This document shows positions 1 through 12,749 of a stretch of DNA of 64,000 bases, one piece after another (positions within the stretch are counted from its first letter, which is position 1; every line of letters begins with the position of its first letter). The notes under the pieces are model-generated. The model was not told the origin of the DNA. It saw nothing but the letters and a program-made list of their open reading frames with translations, and made no database searches. The stretch is from Ceratotherium simum simum. Taxonomy: Eukaryota > Chordata > Mammalia > Perissodactyla > Rhinocerotidae. Both the position numbers and the translations under genes were made by a program. The stretch lies in assembly GCF_000283155.1 (NCBI RefSeq), contig NW_004454229.1, forward strand, positions 6,323,439 through 6,387,438. The letters are read 5' to 3'.

Positions 1-295
1 CAAAAGACCACATATGTATGATTTCATTTATATGAAATGTCTGAATAGGCAAATCTATAGAGACAGAAAGTAGATTAGTAGGTGCCTAGGGCTAGTGGGG
101 AGAGGGGGAATATAGGGTGACTACAATGGGTTGTGAGGTTTCTTTTTGGGGTGTTCTAAAATTGTCTGAAATGTTCTAAAATTGATTGTGAAGATGGTTG
201 CATAACTCTGTGACTATGCTGGAAGCAACTGACTTGTACACTTTAAATGAGTGAATTGTATGGTATATGAATAATATGTCAATAAAGCTGTCAAA
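1..295 (+). mobile_element. L1 3'-end fragment
   Basis: The block runs from CAAAAGACCACATATG through ATATGAAATGTCTGAATAG and TTGTACACTTTAAATGAG to ATGTCAATAAAGCTGTC and an A-rich tail, which is the standard 3' end of mammalian L1. Closely related 3' ends occur at 44,340-44,637 and 48,090-48,372. Confidence 0.8.
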
Positions 296-339
296 AAAAG
301 AAAACAAAAAGAAGCCAGGTTTCCTAACTCACAATTATG

Positions 340-540
340 TTTTTTTAATACAATGCTTAATATTTCACAATTTATTTTTTATTTATATTTATATGGTTTT
401 AAATTTATTTAAATAATTTTAATAATTAATTAAAATAAACTTAATTTTTATTTATTTAAATAAAGTTTATTTTAATAAATGTATATGGTTTTAAATTTTA
501 TTTATTTAAATAAATATATTAAATAAATATAAATATAGGG
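340..540. repeat. AT-rich palindromic low-complexity stretch
   Basis: Almost only A and T. It holds an inverted pair, TAAAATAAACTT (about 432) and AAGTTTATTTTA (about 463), plus two copies of ATATGGTTTTAAATTT (about 391 and 483). It could extrude a hairpin. Confidence 0.6.
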
Positions 541-1005
541 CTTTTACCAAGACTTGGAAGCAACCTAAGTGCCCATCAAGGGGCGAATGGATAAAGATGT
601 GGTATATATACACAATGGAATACTACTCAGCCATAAGAAATGATGAAATCCAGCCATTTGTGACAACATGGATGGACATTGAGGGTATCATGCAGAGTGA
701 AATAAGTCAGAGGGAGAAGGTCAAATACCGTATGATCTCACTCATTAAGTAGTAAATAATAACAACAACAAACAAACATAGAGACAGAGATTGGATTGGT
801 GGTTACCAGAGGGGAAGGGGGGAGGGAGGAGGGCGAAAGAGATAATTCGGCACAGGTGTGTGGTGATGGGTTGTAATTAGTATTTGGGTGGTGAACGCGA
901 TGTAATCTATGCAGAAATAGAAGTATAATGATGTACACCTGAAATTCATACAATGTTATAAACCAATGTTACTGCAATAAACAAAAATTTAAAAATATAT
1001 ATATA

Positions 1006-1298
1006 GGGGCCGGCCCCGTGGCTTAGCGGTTAAGTGTGCGCGCTCTGCTACTGGCGGCCCAGAGTTCGGATCCCGGGCGCGCACCGACCCACCGCTTCTC
1101 CAGCCATCCTGAGGCTGCGTCCCACATACAGCAACTAGAAGGATGTGCAACTGTGACATACAACTATCTACTGGGGCTTTGGGGAAAAAAAAAAAAAGGA
1201 GGAGGATTGGCAATAGATGTTAGCTCAGAGCCAGTCTTCCTCAGCAAAAAGAGGAAGATTAGCATGGATGTTAGCTCAGGGCTGATCTTCCTCACATA
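1006..1298 (+). mobile_element. ERE SINE (tRNA-derived, perissodactyl)
   Basis: Starts GGGGCCGGCCCCGTGGCTTA, has the B-box-like GTTCGGATCCCGG, the CATACAGCAACTAGAAGG body and the TTAGCTCAGGGCTGATCTTC tail, and ends in a (CA)/(TA) run. Confidence 0.9.
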
Positions 1299-1303
1299 CA
1301 CAC

Positions 1304-1308
<5 letters not shown>

Positions 1309-1341
<33 letters not shown>
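1309..1341. repeat. (TA)n microsatellite at SINE tail
   Basis: Uninterrupted TA dinucleotides directly after the ERE tail. Confidence 0.9.
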
Positions 1342-1347
<6 letters not shown>

Positions 1348-2409
1348 TTTTAAACCTCAAAAAAATAAATAAATATAGGGCTTTTAATTTCCCTATATTT
1401 TTTCTTGAGTGCTTTTAATGAACATGACCAACAATATCAAATAGTACATGAAGATGTATCTGGATTTAAAAATGACATATAAGTGAATCCTCATAATTAT
1501 GTATAACAGTCACCAAAATAGTAGTTTTCTTTTAAATAAGACTTTATAGCTAACAACTGTTTAACATCTATTATCTCGTGATTTTTTTCACAATTCTGAG
1601 GTAGTCAAGGAAGGTGGTATTTTTCCCATCATTCACACCAGGAAACTGTGGTTAGCCCAAGGTAACACATATTGTTCACTTACCCAGGAATTTACTGTAA
1701 ATCTAGTATTCTTCTACATTATGTCAAAAGGACTAATTCTCTCTCTCTCCTACTTTTTCTCTTAACTCATTTTTTTTCTAATGTAGAACTTTTTTCTTCT
1801 TTTTTCATTGACATATTGAATACCAGAGGGGAAAAGTAGAGTCAAGGGCAAGTAGAAATATAATCACTTTCTTGAACTCTTCTTTCTGAAGAAATTGAGA
1901 GTTGGGAGCACTGTCCAGTAGGGGCAAATTTATAGCACTATTGTCTCGAAATAATTCTATGGTTACTTCCATTTAGATAAACCAACTTATGAGCAGAGAA
2001 CAATTTTTAATATCTACCATATAAAGTCTAATTGTATTTGTTGGAAATACATACAAACTAAAAGTCTCTGATGTGTTCTGTTCAGTTATCAGGTCAGTGA
2101 CTACTTTTATTCCATATAGTTTTCTGTGCTAAAGGTTTTGTCTAACCTAAAAAATATCACATCCTTAATCATTCGTTAATATAGTCTCATCTTTGGAAAG
2201 ATCTCTATTTCTGGCAAACAACTTAGGTAAGTCTTTATAGGTCTGCATATCCTCATAGCAGTTCCCACATTAATTTCTCTACTCCAAGGTAGAGTGGGAT
2301 AAATAACTATTATCTGAATTTCAGGAAGTAAAAAACTAATAAGCTTTAAGAGGCACAGGCAAAAAACAGATATTAAGTTTTTGATTCAAATCTTAAGTTT
2401 GAGTTATCA

Positions 2410-2640
2410 TAGTATAGTACACAGAACCCCAAACTAGAAGTTAGGAGACATGAGGGTTAGTCTTGATTCTGCCACTTGATTATCTGTGTGATTTTGAGAA
2501 GTCATTTTGCCTCTGAGCATCCTTTTCCTCATCTTTACAATGAGGTTAAAAATTTTTTTTTTGACTCTTATTACCCAAGCTTATGGTGAGGGCCAAATGA
2601 CATAACATCTATGAAACTATAAAGCCCTATGCAAATGTAA
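2410..2640 (+). mobile_element. MIR SINE
   Basis: Degenerate but ordered MIR landmarks: GATTCTGCCACTTGATTATC, CCTCTGAGCATCCTTTTCC, ACAATGAGGTTAAA. Confidence 0.6.
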
Positions 2641-3851
2641 AGTAACATATACATACGTATGTATGTGTGTGTGTGTATAAATACTCAGCTACTTTCCAAT
2701 ATTAGTTGAGTTTGACTAATATTTGATGGTCTAATTCACTAAACTACTCAGCAAATATTTTAAGACACTGTGGAGTCAAAGATGAACAAGTCATAGTCTC
2801 TGACTTCTAGGAATTCACATTTAAGAGAGGAGATGAACATTAAACATAAATAACACAAGAAAGGAATAAATAAGGTAATAGAGGTATACAACAAATTCTA
2901 CTGGAGTCCAACAAAAAGGTGAACTCATTCTACCTGAGGGGAAAGAGACAGATGTCAGAGAGGATAACAGCTAGGCTTAAAGGAAGAGGTCGAGTTGCTA
3001 GATTTTTATCCATATCCATGGGCTTCACAATAGAACACAAAGAACCACAAGATCTGTTACAACTAGCTCTGCCTTCAGGAGTTAAAACTAGTACTTGACC
3101 TCTTTAGACCTCTCTTACCACAAGTCTAAAATGAAAGGTTTAGATAAGATGAACTAGTAAGTCCTTCCAGCTCTAAAATTATATGATTCTATGAGTCAAA
3201 CTCTGGACATTGTACAGATACCAAGAAAGAGAACTCAAGAGAGTAATAAAATAGCCAGAACTATTAAAAAAGGAGCTCTCTCATTAACTACTTTTTCTTG
3301 GAATTTAAAAGTCTGAGAATGATATTTATCTCTACCTAGAATAAGCTCTAGCACAGTGAAGAGTGGACATTGGAATGATATCCAGAAGCTGAGAACCAAA
3401 CAACGCAGGTGAATAGCAGGAAGTGAAACACTCAGTTTAGCAAAGATGTTGCTTAGACCAGTAAGGAAATAGGTAGCAGATAGGAATATAAACATTGTAA
3501 CTTCCTATTTACTAAGAAAAACTTGCAATAAAACCATAACCAGATATTAAAATACACACTTCCATAAAATAAGGTGGTGGTTCTTTGAAGTTTTGCCCTG
3601 TTAAACCACTTCTTAAAAAACCATTTGTATGAAAAGGTCAGTTTAGGAATTATAAAGAAAAGGATCATAAACCTAAATAAACACAACTGAATTAATTCCA
3701 GGAATGGTACCACAGGTGGATACAAGTTCACTAAACATGTATTAAACAATGTTTAACAGTGCTAGTTGTTGTAAAACACATAGTTCCAGTGCTCAAGGGG
3801 TTCACTGACCTAATATCAAGACTTTCAGGAAGAAAGAACAGTAACTCTTAC

Positions 3852-3949
3852 CCATCAATCATATTTTCAGGTGGGTGTTTTTCATCACTTGATGTAGCTA
3901 AAATCACTTCAGCCCCTTCAGAGCTCAAACAGAGATCAACTTTTCTCAT
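3852..3949 (-). CDS. HSPB11: HSPB11 (IFT25) first coding exon, 32 codons plus 2 bases
   Basis: Reading on the minus strand, the exon encodes MRKVDLCLSSEGAEVILATS followed by SDEKHPPENMID, which I recognise as the N-terminus of HSPB11/IFT25. This is a small beta-sandwich protein that pairs with IFT27 in intraflagellar transport complex B and is needed for Hedgehog signalling through cilia. The exon ends in GG before a GTAAGAG donor (plus 3,847-3,851). It begins behind a TTTGCAG acceptor, so the full exon is 3,852-3,964 with 15 bases of 5'UTR before the ATG. The human protein is 144 residues, so about three quarters of the coding sequence lies beyond position 1. I searched 1-3,851 by eye for the following exon (an N-P-E-T-F-W-T-T type start) and did not find it. 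Identity is sure; the start is the family's usual one. Confidence 0.93.
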
Positions 3950-3964
3950 CTTAGAGTGTTTAAC
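3950..3964 (-). other. HSPB11: HSPB11 5'UTR part of exon 2
   Basis: Fifteen bases between the TTTGCAG acceptor (plus CTG at 3,965-3,967) and the ATG. Exon 1 must therefore be non-coding and lie in the CpG island near 13 kb, giving an intron 1 of about 9 kb. Confidence 0.8.
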
Positions 3965-4999
3965 CTGCAAATAAAACAAAAAGCAACTTCTCGATTCTCT
4001 GAACTTTATCTGAGGAAAAAAAGAGAAAGCCTGTTGCCTAGCACACAGCTTAACAACCAAGCTATTCAACAAGTGGGAGGGACTCTAACATGTTTATTTA
4101 CATAAGTAAACTTCTGACCTCTCCCAGGGATAATCTGTAAGATATGACTATTTCTACTACTCTACAAAACAAGTCCCTGACTATTCTGATGTCATTTTTC
4201 TGCTTCTAAAATTAAAAGCTCTCGATAATTATATGGAAAGAGTTAACAAGCTAAAGTGACATGAACTGGTGGGTAATTTTTTTTTAATTTTTTATATTGT
4301 TATATTTCTGAAATTAAAAAAATCTGGAGCATAAAAACAGATGCTTTGTGACTGTTTATCTATACACTTATCAAATGAAGCAGCAGTGTTATTGACATCT
4401 TAAAAGACACCTTATCATCACTATTATTTTTTTGAGTAGGAATGTAAAATGAGAGAAAAGAAAACATTTTACTTATTTTTAAATTCTAAATCAGTCACTT
4501 GGGTCATGGACTTAAAGACATTTCTGTTGTATGGAAATATTTTAAGTTTAATAAAAGTTTCTGAAAAGATATCGTTGAGCTCTACTATGGACCCTGGAGA
4601 GTAAGACAGATGGAAGATGAGAAGATTCTATCAGATCTCACTCACCCTCCTCCTTGGTCTGGTCGTGATAGGGCACAAACCAATATATACAGATAACAAA
4701 GTGACTGGGAAAGATGTATCTACAGAGAATTAAAACAGAAAGAGTGTTTGGAAAAGGGAGGAAGGCTTCTGATACCCTTCATACCCTGATCCCAGTCTAA
4801 CTTTTTAAAAAATGAAAGTATTTCAAATAAACAACAAAGTACAGAGAATATTACATATATTAAACAACTTAGTACCCACTGCCCAGATTTAATAAATGTT
4901 AACATTTTGCCATATCTACTTTTTTTTTTTGTCCAGAAATAAGCAGCCCCTCACTGGCCCCATTTTCTTCCTTGCCCAGAGGGAAGAGCTATCCTGAAG

Positions 5000-6180
5000 T
5001 GGGTGAATATCCCTCCTGACTATATTTTTGTACTTTTACCATATATGTATCCATACATAATACTACTGTTATTTCAAAACTTAGACGGTTTCACAGTGTA
5101 TATATCTTTTGGCTACTTGCTTTTTTCATTCAATATTGTTTTCAAGATTTTATCATGTTGATACATGTAAATCTACTTTATTCATTTTAACTGCTCTAAG
5201 GTATTTCCCCATTTCTCTAATGATGGATATTTAGGTCAGTTTTCCAATTATTTTGCTATCATAAACAAATTTGCGATATATATCCTTGTGTACATATCCC
5301 TATGCACATGTGGGAGAAAGTCTTTATAATAAAAGAGTCTTTCTTTATAGAAGTAAAATTACAAAAAGTTGGAATCAGTGTATCTTCAAGTCATTAATTG
5401 ATCAACTTGGTCTCTAAATTATAACAATTTACATTACCATCAACAATGTATGAGAGTTTCTGCTTCCTCATATTCTCACCAACTTGGTATTGTTAGACAC
5501 TTTGGCTTTAGCCAGTCTCATTGGTATGAAATGGTATCTCAATGAGGTTTCAATTTGTATTTCCATTACTAGTGAGGTTGAATACTGTTTCATACGTTTA
5601 TGGGACATTCAGGTCTCTTCTGTTCTTTGCTTTTTCTTAACCTTTGCTCATATTTCTATTCGGTTGCTTTTTTTTTGTCCTTTTCTTTCTGATTTGTAGG
5701 AAGTTTTAAAATAACATATTCTGGATACAAATCCCTTGTTACACGTGTTACAAATATATCTTCCTACTCTGTGGCTTGATTTTTCTCTTGAAGTTTGTCT
5801 TTTTGTGTAAGAGTTCCCTTCACCCCCACCACATACTTTCTTTTTTGTCATTGAACTATAACATACATACAGAAAAGGACACAAATCATAAGTATATAGT
5901 GCAATAAATTTTCACAAAGTAAACACACTCAGGTAACCACCACCCAGATAATGAAATGGAACATTACCAGTACTTGAGAAGCCTTCCTTATGCCCCCTCC
6001 CAATCACTACCCCTCCCTCCCTCCCAAAGGTAAGCATGGTCCTTATTTCTAATGCTATAAATTTTGCCTGAACTATATATACACACATATATATATATGA
6101 AATCATACAGTTTGTACTTATATGTATCTGGCTTTTTTCACTCATCATTATGTTTTTGAGATTTATCTATGTTGTCGTAT
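5000..6180 (-). mobile_element. Antisense L1-like 3'-end debris
   Basis: Text such as TCATTCAATATTGTTTTC, TTGGCTACTTGC and CCAGTCTCATTGGTATG is familiar from reversed old L1 3' regions. Two segments seem joined, with a break near 5,840. Family assignment is from memory. Confidence 0.45.
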
Positions 6181-6579
6181 GTAGCAGCGTTCAAATGCAA
6201 CTAAGTAAAGCTACAACCTAGCCCCCAGCCAGCTCAACTCAAGATCAAATAAATCAGCCTCTAAGTGGAGCTTCACAGGAAACTGGGTGTGAACTGAAAA
6301 ACAAAGAAAGATTTCTGTGATCTGGAGTACCTAGATTCCAAAGCCCTAATGAAGGAGGGTAATGATTTTACTCCCAAATGTCTGCAATCAGAGGTAAACC
6401 AAAACTACTTAAATAAAACTATAACTCAGTCCAATGCCAGAACAATCCCTAGCTGGACTAAAGTGATTTTCCCCTTATCCTAGCTACTAGACAAAGAAAA
6501 TGGTATGATCTCTTTGGGAAAAAAACGTTATCTACTTCAGTGTCTATTTTTTTTTTTACACACGACATCCAACATACAA

Positions 6580-8090
6580 AGTCACTTGAAGCAGATCTAT
6601 AAATGACCCAGGTGCTGGAATTAGCAGAAAGAAATAAAGATAACCACCATAAATCTGTTAGAGAATTTACTGAGAAAAATGGACAAAATAGGTGAACAAG
6701 AGTTTTAGCAGAGAAATGGAAACTCTAAAAAAGAATAAAATGGAAATTCTATAACTGAAAAAGACAAAATCTAAAATAAAGAATTCATTAGATGGGTTTA
6801 ACATCAGACTGGATCCAACAAAGAAAGGGTCAGTGAACTTAAAGATACGTCAGTAGAAATGATCCAAAATGAAACAGAGAGTAAAAAAATATGAACATAA
6901 CAGAGCACCAGATACCCAGAAAACAATACCAAACTATTCTGAAACACATGTAGTTGGAGTTCTGGAAGGAGAGGAGAAAGAGAATAGTGTAGAAGAAAAA
7001 TTTGAAGAGATATGGCTGAAATTTTTCCAAAATCTGTGAAAGACATAAACCCACAGTGCCAAGAAGCTTATAACCCTTAGTTGGATAAATACAAAGATGA
7101 TCCTACTGAGGCACATCTTAGTCAATTACTGAAAATTAAAGAAAAGATTAAAAATTAAAATCAGTCAAAGCAAAAACACATTGCATTTAAGAGAACAAGA
7201 ATCAAAATTGACTTCTCATCAGAAACAATGGAAGCCAAAAGACAATGGAATGACATTTTCAAAGTGCTAAAAGACAAAATATAGAATGCTATATCCAGCA
7301 AAAATATTCTTTGAAAGTGAAAGCAAAATAAAGACATTTTTCAGGCAAACAAAACCAGCAAGTATTTGTTACAAGTAGACCCACACTCCAAAAAACATTA
7401 AAGGAAGTTCTTCAGGCTAACGGAAATGATTCCACGTTGAATCCTGGATCTGTTGAAAGGAATGAAGAGCACTGGAAATAGTAAATATATTGCTAACATA
7501 AAGTAATATTTTAAAAATTTCTTTATAAGAGTATTGACTATTTAAAGAAAAAATAGCAATGAATGGTATGGATTTAAAGGATGTAGAAGTAATAAGTACA
7601 GTAATTATACAAAAGGCAAGAGGAGGGTAAATGAGACTGTACTTTTTGTAAAGTACTTTTGTAAAGTTCTTACAATGAACATGACTGATACGATATTAAT
7701 TCAAAGTAGACTAGGATGTTAAGGATGCATGTTATAATCCTAGGATTAGAATAAGTCATCACTAAAAACCATAAAACAAAGAGTTATAGGAAGAATGCCA
7801 ACAGAGAAGAAAAAATGGAATACCATAAAAATACTTGATTAATCTGAAAGAAAGCCAAAAGGAAGGAAAAAAAGAATAAAGACAAATAGAAAATAAATGG
7901 CAAGAAGATAGTTTTAAGCACAAATACATCAATTAAAGATAGTTTTAAGCACAAATACATCAATTATTCCATTAAATGTTAAGAAACGGAACACTAAATT
8001 ATCAGACAAAAAACCAATTAGATACTCTTTTCAAAAGACACACTCTAAATATAAGGATAGATTGAGTAAAAAGATAGAATAAGATATAAT
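6580..8090 (+). mobile_element. Old L1 fragment (ORF1 region)
   Basis: Contains ATTAGCAGAAAGAAATAAAG, AAACAATGGAAGCCAAAAGA, AGAATGCTATATCCAGC and AGGAAGTTCTTCAGGC, the ORF1/inter-ORF text of old L1s. It parallels 44,640-45,900 in this window. Confidence 0.65.
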
Positions 8091-8099
8091 AAGTCTCAA

Positions 8100-9120
8100 C
8101 ATCTGGTAAGGTAAATTCCTCTATTTGATTTTCAAAATTGGTTTGGTTCTATGCTTTTGTACCTCGACTTTAAGAAAACAGTTTTGTTAAGTTACAGAAA
8201 AAAAAATTTTTGAGATGTTGATTGCAATTCAATTCCATTTATAGATTAATTTGGAGAGAATACCGTGTTTATGACAATGAGTCTTCATATGAATGGATCT
8301 GACATATCTCTTCATTTATTTAAGACTTCTTTTAAGTCTCGAAATTGTTTTATAGTTTCCTTCAAACACAGCTTCACCTCTTTTGTAAGATTTACTCTTA
8401 GATGCCTTATGGTTTCTATTGCTATTGCAAAAGGGATCTTTTAAAAAATAACATTATTTTAAAAAATCTTCTTCTTTACCATACAAGGAATATTTCTAAC
8501 ATTTCACCATTAAATGTGATGCTCACTGAAGGTTTTACAGTTCACTGGATTATAGAAATTCCCTTCTCTTTCTAGTTTTTTTCTAAGCATGAATAAGCAT
8601 TGAATTTTATCAAATGCTCTTATCACATTTACTAACATGATTGTATAGATTTTTCTACAGGTTGATAATGTGATAAATTAAATCAAGATTTTCTAATGTT
8701 ATAGTATCCCTAGTTCCCAGCATAAACTCTATGTGGCCAAGGTGTATTTCTATTTTTATCCATAGTTGGATTCAGTTTGCTAATATTTTATTTAGAATTT
8801 TTGCAGATATATTTCTAAGTGAGATTGGCCTATAATTTTCCTTTGTTATTCAGTCCATATCTGGTTTTGAAATCAAGATTGTACTCCCAACATAAAGAAT
8901 TGGAGAGCTTCCCCTCTTTTTTCTAGTTGTTGGTACATTTTGTATAAGATAGGGGTTATTTGATCCTGTAAGCCTGGTAAAGTGTTTAGAAGTAGACTTT
9001 TTTGACTATTTCAAGTTCAATGGTTCTTTTCAGGTTTTCTACACTTTCTGAGTTAATTTTGAAATTTATATTTTGTATAAAATTATCCATTTCTTCTCAG
9101 TTTTTATATTTATTGGCATA
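8100..9120 (-). mobile_element. Antisense L1 ORF2 fragment
   Basis: Reversed L1 reverse-transcriptase region: GGATTCAGTTTGCTAATATT, GATTGGCCTATAATTTTC, TTTGATCCTGTAAGCCTGG. Full of stops. Confidence 0.7.
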
Positions 9121-9926
9121 AAGTTCATTTTTTATTGTAATTTAAAAATCTAACATGATAGTGTTAAAACTGTAGTAAGATTGGTTAAGAAAAAAGGCAT
9201 ATATTCCAATATTTTTTATTTGTGCCTTTTTTCTTGCTTTTAATACTATAGATACCAGAGAACTGGTATTGGATAAACATTGTTAACCCTTAGTTTGAAG
9301 AGAAGAAAGATGGTGAATGCCTAGAAATACACAGTGATGAACTTGGATGTTAATTCTCAACAAAATTCTAAAATTATTAAATTTCATTGTTAAAATGATG
9401 GCCTTGAAAGAGTAAACAAGAAAATAGTAAAATAGGAAGCAGCAGTAACATTAGTTCACAAAAGTTATACCAAACCTATACATTTCTTTCGTTTGATAGA
9501 GTTACGACCAATTAGGGACATGTTCTAAACATTTCCACAAAACTTCAGATAAAGCTTCTCAAGATACCCTGTGGCCCAGATGGAGAAATGTGGATTGGGT
9601 GACAGGCAGTACTTTGCATAGATATTTTTAACTCTCTGAATGGCTATACTCAAAGAATGATGATTAATGGAACAAAACCAACTGGGGAAGACCTCTATTC
9701 TTAGCCCATTCAGCATTTTTAATTAAGCATGGAAAAGTATGCTTATCAATTTTGCAGATGACACAAAGCTGGGATGTCAGCTAATATGCCAAATGACAGA
9801 ATTAGCAGACAAAAAGATCTGAGCAAGCTAGAAAGATGGGCTGCAATGAATAAGATATTTAATAAGGATAACAGTAAAGGCTTATACTCAGACTTAAAAA
9901 TCAATCACACGAGGATTGGTCAAGAT

Positions 9927-10251
9927 TGGAATCGGCAAATTACTGCCTGCAAGCCTAATCTAGCCTGCCACCTCTTTTTGTATGGCCCATGAGCTACGAA
10001 TGCTTTTTATTTTTAAATATTTTTTAAAATTGAAATAATATTTTGTGACACATGAAAATTATATGAAATTCACACTTCAGTGAGCATGAATAGTTTACTG
10101 GAACATGGCCATGCTCATTCATTTATACATTGTCTATGGCTACTTTTGTGTACAGTGACAGAGTCGAGTAGCTGTGACAGAGACTATAAGTCTCGTAAAG
10201 CCTAAAATATTTATTATCTGGCCCTTTACAGAAAAAGTTTGCTGACCCTTG
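9927..10251 (+). mobile_element. hAT-type nonautonomous DNA transposon
   Basis: The ends are inverted (TGGAATCGGCAAAT versus AAGTTTGCTGACCCTT) and flanked by 8-base near-copies GTCAAGAT (9,919-9,926) and ATCAAGAT (10,252-10,259), as expected for hAT elements. I know the consensus by sight but am unsure of its name. Confidence 0.65.
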
Positions 10252-11074
10252 ATCAAGATGTGTAAAACGTATAAGTTTGGTTCATTACAAAGCCACTATA
10301 AGGCAAGAGTGTACTGTATCTGCCCCCAAAGGTAAAGAAATGTGATCTTAGATTATATTAATAGAGTTAAAGAGAAACTACATTCCATCAAAATTTTTGA
10401 ACACCAACTAAGGGCCATGCACTGTGCTAGTAATGCAAAGGTGACTACAACCCAAGACAAAGATAGTGACTAAGACTTGGTTCTTGCCTGAAAGCTCAGA
10501 GTCAAGGAAGATGGACAAGCATGCAACTAATAACATAATATGTTATGTGCTAATACTGTGATCTATATCCAGAATACTGTGTACAGCTCTGGGTGGTATA
10601 TTTTAAGTAGGACATTGTCAGGCTTGATATTGTTCAGTGGAAAGCAAAAAGTTCATGAAGATCTATAAACTATGATACATGGAGAAAGTTGAAAGAACAA
10701 GGGCTGAAACGTTTCAAGAGAGAGATGAGAGAAATGTGATTACAATTTTTAATATCATAAGTGTTCACAAATGGAAAAAGGATTAAAATTTTTCTTTTAC
10801 AACTCAAAGAGGGAGAAGTGGACTCAACAAATATGAATTTTAAGCAGGAAGACATCATAGATGTTTTTATGTATTTTATGTATTTAAAATCATCATTTCC
10901 ATCTCTGAAAGCGTCCAAGAAGACTAGGTGATAATCTGTGGAGGAAACTAAACAAAGGATTCCTGCATTCATGGTTTTTTTAGACTGAATCAAATTCTAG
11001 GAAAGAGAGATTGGGAACAGATAATGAAGGATCTTAAAAGCCAAGTTAAAGACAATGGGTTTTATCTTGTAGTC

Positions 11075-11298
11075 CAGTGGTTTTCAACTGGACTGGGGCT
11101 GATTTTGACCCCCAGGGGACGTTTAACAGTGTTTAGAGACACTTTGGCTGTTACAACATGGGGGGTGGGTGGGGTGCTATTGGCATCTAGTGCGCATTTT
11201 GTGATGCTGCTAAATATCCCACCATGCACAGAACAGTCCCCCACAACAAATAATTATATGGCCCGAAATGTGAATAGTGCAGAGGCGGAACAACTCTG
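11075..11298 (+). mobile_element. MER20-like hAT element
   Basis: Starts CAGTGGTTTTCAACTGG, includes TTGACCCCCAGGGGACG and TGCTGCTAAATATCCCACC, and is about 220 bases long, the length of MER20. Confidence 0.7.
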
Positions 11299-12749
11299 TA
11301 GTAACCTATTTGGGGGGTGCAAATGTGGGAGCTGGAGACTTAGGGAAAGAACTTGCTTTAAAAAAGAGTTATATTTTAGGGAACAGTATCTAGCATTGAT
11401 AGGTAGTATATGAATAAGGAAGAGCGTGTACTCTCCAAATGTTCAGTTCTTTTCTTCTCATACTCTTATCATCTAAGTTGTCTGCCGGAAACAAACATGT
11501 ACTTTAACACAAAATTCATTTCATGCCTCCTATATCCATCAATATCCCTCCTATTTCCCGTGTTGGGTGGAATTATTTAAACAGCAAGTAAGAAAATAGC
11601 AGAAGTTGGGTTCTCGTTAAGGTTCCTTTGTTGTGGTTAGTGAGAAACAGGCAAAGTAACCCCAAAGAAACCCATGGAGCAACTCAGCAGACACAGTGCC
11701 TTCCACAACTTCAAAATGCAGGTTTGGGGATGCAGTCTAAGCCCCCACCCTGGGATGCCTCACTCTAAATACTCATGTATTCCCTCAGGGCCTCAGCTCA
11801 TCACAGGGGGTGCACTCTAGGGTGCTATCCTTTGCATTTTTAAAGATCCCTGACCCTGGACTCCCCTGATGCCTTATCCTGTCCTCTAAACCCAGGGCCA
11901 CTTAGCCATCCATTCACCTCCAGTTCACATGCCCTTTCTAGGCTTCTTTCCGAAAACCGCTCCGGGCTAAGTCCTCAGTTCACTTTCTCCCTAACCAGCC
12001 CCTTGGTTCTCCAACTCTAAGACCCTTTCCCCTAACATTATCCCTCTGTGTAAATTAGAAAACAGCCATCCTCCGCCTCCCAGGGGCCAGGGCCTATGCT
12101 CGGTATCACTTGAAAGGCAAACCAGCCCTGACACTACCTCCTCACCTCCATCCCAAAGCCGCCTCCTCGGTCCAAGGCCGTGTGAAGACCTGCGAGGACT
12201 CTGAACACCCATACTTCCGGGCGTCCAGCCCGAAATCATATAAAACATGCGAAATGAACCCGCATCCTACGTTAAATATAATTCATAACTATATGGGTTC
12301 CGTTGCAGTTGATAGGTTACATTTTAGTAGATTTATTAATTTCGATTTGCAACTGTCTTTCCCTTTTTGGGGTCAAAACATTATTTCAGGCCTCAAAAAA
12401 GTTTGTGGACTGGCACTAGCGTGTAAGGAGAGAGAAGAGACCTGCGTCAGATTTGCCCCACCCGGGTCCCCTCATGAGCCGCCCCTCAGCGCCCTCCCGC
12501 CGGCCGCCTCCGCTCCGTGCGTCCCCTCACAAGCTCCCTCCGCTCTCGCTCGCTCCCCTCTCCACCAGCTCCCCCCTCCGTCGGCCTCGTCCAGCCGGGC
12601 TCCCACCTCCCCCGGTGCCGGCCTAGCCCGCCGCGCCGCCCCGCTCGCCTGGGCCTCCGGTTAGCTCCAGGCGCACGGACAGTCGGGCCTCGGAATCTCC
12701 CTTCCGCCCCTCCCCGCCCTCAGGACCGCCCCCTCCCCTCTCCCGTCAC

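Larger units (their letters stand above)
547..1370 (+). mobile_element. L1 3' fragment carrying an ERE in its tail, with 16-bp target duplication
   Basis: The L1 3'-end sequence runs from CCAAGACTTGG to GCAATAAACAAAAATTT (about 1,000). The segment is bounded by AAATATAGGGCTTTTA at 531-546 and again at 1,371-1,386, a target-site duplication. The ERE described separately was added later inside the A-rich tail. Confidence 0.75.
1..3851 (-). other. HSPB11: HSPB11 intron 2, partial
   Basis: This lies downstream of the first coding exon on the minus strand, and no further HSPB11 exon is visible. It holds an L1 3' end (1-295), a very AT-rich palindromic stretch (about 340-540), an L1 3' fragment with an ERE (547-1,370), a MIR (about 2,410-2,640) and an L2-like piece (about 2,740-3,000). 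The rest, 1,390-2,400 and 3,000-3,850, is anonymous. Confidence 0.6.
3965..12450 (-). other. HSPB11: HSPB11 intron 1 (distal boundary approximate)
   Basis: No coding exon is visible here. The stretch holds antisense L1 3'-end debris (about 5.0-6.2 kb), sense old-L1 sequence (about 6.6-8.1 kb), antisense L1 ORF2 debris (about 8.1-9.1 kb), a hAT-type element (9,927-10,251), an L2-like segment (about 10.4-11.07 kb) and a MER20 (11,075-11,298). The parts not listed, including about 4.0-5.0 kb and 9.1-9.9 kb, show nothing I can name. Confidence 0.6.

Noticed and set aside
1..3851. Remaining HSPB11 coding exons
   Set aside because: I looked for the next exon's expected residues on the minus strand and saw none, so they must lie outside the window.
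6804..7125. Overlapping minus-strand open frames with hydrophobic translations
   Set aside because: They are the antisense of old L1 ORF1-region sequence.
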